Source: Bacteroidota bacterium (lineage in GTDB: Bacteria; Bacteroidota; Bacteroidia; Chitinophagales; Chitinophagaceae). From it: DNA of 64,000 nucleotides. The notes beneath the pieces were generated by a model. That model saw nothing but the letters and a program-made list of their open reading frames with translations. It was not told the DNA's origin and did no database searches. The translations under genes and the position numbers were made by a program. Numbering within the stretch: position 1 is the first letter of the stretch; each line of letters opens with the position of its first letter. Shown here in pieces: positions 61,680-64,000 of this stretch. Where the stretch lies: assembly GCA_018268055.1 (NCBI GenBank), contig JAFDXF010000080.1, forward strand, positions 1 through 64,000. Reading direction: 5' to 3'.

Positions 61680-63653
61680 ATGAAGAAATTAATGTTATTG
61701 ATAGTGCCGCTGATTTTAGTGTTATTGGCTTTTCATCCTGTTAAGTCAATTACAATCACCGGAAAAGTTATTGATGATTCAGGTAATCCTGTTGTTAGCG
61801 CTTCTGTTATTGTAAAAGGAACAACAATCGCAACTACAACAGATATAAACGGTGTTTTTAAATTAGTAATTGCCGATCAAAATACAACGCTGATTGTTTC
61901 GGCTGCTGGCTTTGATACAAAGGAAATAAAGTTGAACGGGAAGACCTCTGTAACTATTTTACTAATTGCACAAAAACAAAAAATGCAGGAGGTTGTTGTA
62001 ACAGCGATGGGGTATGGTAGTTCTATACGATTGCGAGGCATAGCTTCCATTAGCAATTCTAATTATCCTATAGGCTATGCTATGCCATCAATGAAAGTTG
62101 GTTATTATAACAACAAAAGTAATGGAAATATAGGAGGTGATTTTGAACGCGAAGGCTATGATAATATCGTAGAGAATCAATTTTTAAGAGTCGCTGATAA
62201 TCCACTTTCTACTTTTTCTATTGATGTAGATGCTGCTTCGTATAGTAATGTACGTCGCTTCTTGAATGGCGGACAATTGCCTCCTGCCGGTGCCGTACGC
62301 ATTGAAGAAATGGTAAACTATTTCCATTATGAATACCCACAACCAACGAACGGTGATCCGTTTTCAATTTCTACAGAGATTGCTCAAAGCCCTTGGAACA
62401 AGAAAAATAAATTAGTGTTAATCGGTTTGCAAGGCAAAAAAATTCCAACGGAAAATCTTCCTCCATCTAATCTTGTTTTTTTGATTGATGTATCGGGCTC
62501 AATGTATTCTGAAGAGAAATTGCCTTTGGTAAAATCATCTATGAAAATGTTGGTAGATCAGTTGCGTGAACAGGATAAAATTTCTATGGTCGTATATGCA
62601 GGAGCCGCCGGTATAGTATTACCACCTACAAGCGGAAGTGAGAAAACAAAAATTAAAGATGCGATTAATCGCTTGGAAGCAGGTGGTTCCACTGCAGGTG
62701 GTGCCGGATTAAAACTTGCTTATCAAACAGCAGAAAAGAACTTTGTAAAAGAAGGAAACAATCGCATTATTCTTTGCACCGATGGCGATTTTAATGTAGG
62801 GGAAAGCAGTGACGATGCAATGGTGCGATTGATTGAAAAAGAACGGGAGAGTGGCGTGTTCCTGACTGTATTAGGTTTTGGTATGGGTAATTATCAAGAT
62901 GCCAAAATGCAAAAGCTGGCGGATAAAGGGAATGGTAATCATGCATACATTGATGGAATAAGTGAAGCAAGAAAAGTTTTGGTGAATGAATTTGGCGGCA
63001 CCTTGTTTACGATTGCCAAAGATGTAAAACTTCAAGTTGAATTTAATCCGGCAAAAGTGAAAGGTTATCGCTTGATTGGTTATGAAAATAGAATGTTGGC
63101 CAAAGAAGATTTTAATGATGATAAAAAAGATGCCGGTGAGTTAGGCAGCGGTCATACTGTTACAGCACTGTATGAGATTATTCCTGCAGGAGTAGAAAGT
63201 GATTTTTTGAAAAAAGTGGATGATTTAAAATATCAATCCAATAAGAATAATACTAAAAATTCAAATTCGAATGAAATGCTTACAGTGAAATTCAGATACA
63301 AAGCTCCTGATGGTGATGTAAGTAAACTGATTGAGCATCCTGTAGCTGATGCACCAAGTCTTTGGGCTGCTACTTCCAACAATTTCAAATTTGCTGCCTC
63401 TGTTGCAGAATTTGGTTTATTACTACGCAATTCTGAGTTTAAGGCTGATGCTTCTTATTCAAATGTTTTATCGCTTGCAAAAGATGGAATAGGGAAAGAT
63501 GAAGAAGGATATCGTACAGAATTTATTAAATTAGTGAAGAGTGCAAATAAATTGGCAAAAAAAGCTAAGAATAACAAACCTGATATTGATGATGAAGAAG
63601 ATGAAGATGGAGTAGGAATCATAACGCCAAGTAAAGTGAAGCGTTCAAATTAA
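61680..63653 (+). CDS. VWA-domain protein (YfbK type) with N-terminal CarboxypepD_reg domain
   Basis: 657 residues. Signal peptide region (MKKLMLLIVPLILVLLAFHP); CarboxypepD_reg-like domain (about 20-105; TGKVIDDSGNPVVSASVIVK, ATTTDINGVFKLV); a YfbK N-terminal region (about 165-240; TFSIDVDAASYSNVRRFLN, RIEEMVNYFHYEYPQP); a VWA domain with MIDAS motif DVSGSMYS (about residue 271) and CTDGDF; then a DUF3520-like C-terminal region. It lies at the envelope. The ECF sigma factor is divergent with 119 nt between. A role in envelope signalling or protein display is plausible but not shown. Confidence 0.88.
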   Translation: MKKLMLLIVPLILVLLAFHPVKSITITGKVIDDSGNPVVSASVIVKGTTIATTTDINGVFKLVIADQNTTLIVSAAGFDTKEIKLNGKTSVTILLIAQKQKMQEVVVTAMGYGSSIRLRGIASISNSNYPIGYAMPSMKVGYYNNKSNGNIGGDFEREGYDNIVENQFLRVADNPLSTFSIDVDAASYSNVRRFLNGGQLPPAGAVRIEEMVNYFHYEYPQPTNGDPFSISTEIAQSPWNKKNKLVLIGLQGKKIPTENLPPSNLVFLIDVSGSMYSEEKLPLVKSSMKMLVDQLREQDKISMVVYAGAAGIVLPPTSGSEKTKIKDAINRLEAGGSTAGGAGLKLAYQTAEKNFVKEGNNRIILCTDGDFNVGESSDDAMVRLIEKERESGVFLTVLGFGMGNYQDAKMQKLADKGNGNHAYIDGISEARKVLVNEFGGTLFTIAKDVKLQVEFNPAKVKGYRLIGYENRMLAKEDFNDDKKDAGELGSGHTVTALYEIIPAGVESDFLKKVDDLKYQSNKNNTKNSNSNEMLTVKFRYKAPDGDVSKLIEHPVADAPSLWAATSNNFKFAASVAEFGLLLRNSEFKADASYSNVLSLAKDGIGKDEEGYRTEFIKLVKSANKLAKKAKNNKPDIDDEEDEDGVGIITPSKVKRSN

Positions 63654-63710
63654 TTATTGTATTATATCCAAAAGTTAATGGGTAGTTCGTTTTGGTTGTA
63701 GCATAGAGCA

Positions 63711-63737
63711 AGGGTTGGTTTCTACCAGCCCTTTTTG
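63711..63737 (+). terminator. Terminator of the VWA gene
   Basis: AGGGTTGG with CCAGCCCT (one G-T pair), 6-nt loop, T-run after it. Confidence 0.75.
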
Positions 63738-63844
63738 TTTTTCTCACTTTTGAATTGAATCAAAAAGCAATAAATACTTCAACTTTCTAAATAAATATTT
63801 GTACATCATCCCGCTTTAAGATTTTTTTGATAGTGCAAAATTTA

Positions 63845-64000
63845 TCATTTAAACCCCGGGTGAAACTGCTCCAATGTCTTTCTTAAAAATGCACGGTCAA
63901 GATGTGTGTAGATTTCTGTGGTAGTGATGCTTTCATGCCCCAGCATTTCTTGCACTGCACGAAGGTCGGCTCCACCTTCTACTAAGTGAGTGGCAAATGA
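63845..64000 (-). CDS. xerD: Tyrosine recombinase XerD-like, C-terminal end only
   Basis: The frame is open from the window edge to TGA at 63845-63847 and encodes the last 51 residues. They read [20 protein letters not shown], then [20 protein letters not shown], then [24 protein letters not shown] and [13 protein letters not shown] with the catalytic tyrosine are the end of the XerC/XerD catalytic domain. This is typical of the chromosomal dimer-resolution recombinase XerD; a phage-type integrase is less likely because this ending is close to the XerD norm. The N-terminal part is outside the window. Confidence 0.85.
   Translation of the reverse strand, partial: SFATHLVEGGADLRAVQEMLGHESITTTEIYTHLDRAFLRKTLEQFHPGFK

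Noticed and set aside
63845-64000. Sign of a prophage or genomic island from a tyrosine recombinase end
   Set aside because: The visible C-terminal end fits the housekeeping XerD pattern, and no tRNA, att repeat or phage gene is nearby.

Overview
The window looks like a chromosomal segment from a low-GC Bacteroidota, most likely a Chitinophagaceae-type member of the Chitinophagales. This rests on the gene families present: a Porin_10-type porin, an HYC_CC_PP protein, DUF6702, DUF2911, an Oar-like receptor, ThuA-tailed M14 peptidases and a TonB-domain anti-sigma-like protein. It also rests on short leaders with Bacteroidota -7 elements (TAnnTTTG) and on few clear Shine-Dalgarno sites. No rRNA, tRNA, CRISPR array, prophage or insertion sequence was recognised, and no stretch above about 300 bases lacks a gene.

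Layout. 1-2.8 kb (minus strand) is the accessory part: two tandem lipoprotein genes share a near-identical promoter, lipoprotein signal and N-terminal module of about 320 bp. Each has a long poly-G tract (10 and 11 G) just after the lipobox, and both tracts are out of phase with the downstream frame. The complete copy ends in a HEIIH metallopeptidase-like domain and is followed 3 nt later by a small secreted protein. 3-7.7 kb holds a lipoprotein, a porin, two Cys-rich periplasmic proteins that look like metal (copper) handlers, and a TlpA-like thioredoxin. 7.7-18.6 kb has a 5'-nucleotidase-like lipoprotein, Tex, an M14 peptidase, a repeat protein, a two-component system, SSB and a WG-repeat protein. 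18.7-27.2 kb has M1 peptidase, HupE-like protein, DUF6702 protein, CorC-like protein, PAP2 phosphatase, an LTA-synthase-like sulfatase-fold protein and a methyltransferase. 27.3-42.1 kb has GlmM, an unknown protein, a cysteine desulfurase, a PspC protein, aconitase, TamB and a large Oar-like receptor.

42.2-45.3 kb is a small putative biosynthetic locus: an esterase facing an ATP-grasp ligase plus a GCS2-type carboxylate-amine ligase. 45.3-51.1 kb is a run of minus-strand genes (serine hydrolase, small protein, LigB-type dioxygenase, beta-barrel protein, DinB-like protein, gamma-glutamyltransferase). 51.3-58.5 kb has a second M14 peptidase, a PIG-L deacetylase and a sodium:solute symporter preceded by two tiny membrane-protein genes joined by ATGA overlaps. 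58.5-64 kb has a DUF2911 protein, an ECF sigma factor with a membrane anti-sigma/TonB-like partner, a VWA protein and the 3' end of a XerD-type recombinase.

Much of the content is cell-envelope biology: secreted peptidases and hydrolases, outer-membrane proteins, envelope assembly (TamB) and regulators. The best candidates for something undescribed are the poly-G-switched lipoprotein pair, the esterase/ATP-grasp/GCS2 locus, the tiny ORFs coupled to the symporter, and the GATase-like tail shared by three secreted hydrolases. All assignments come from reading motifs by eye; no database search was run.
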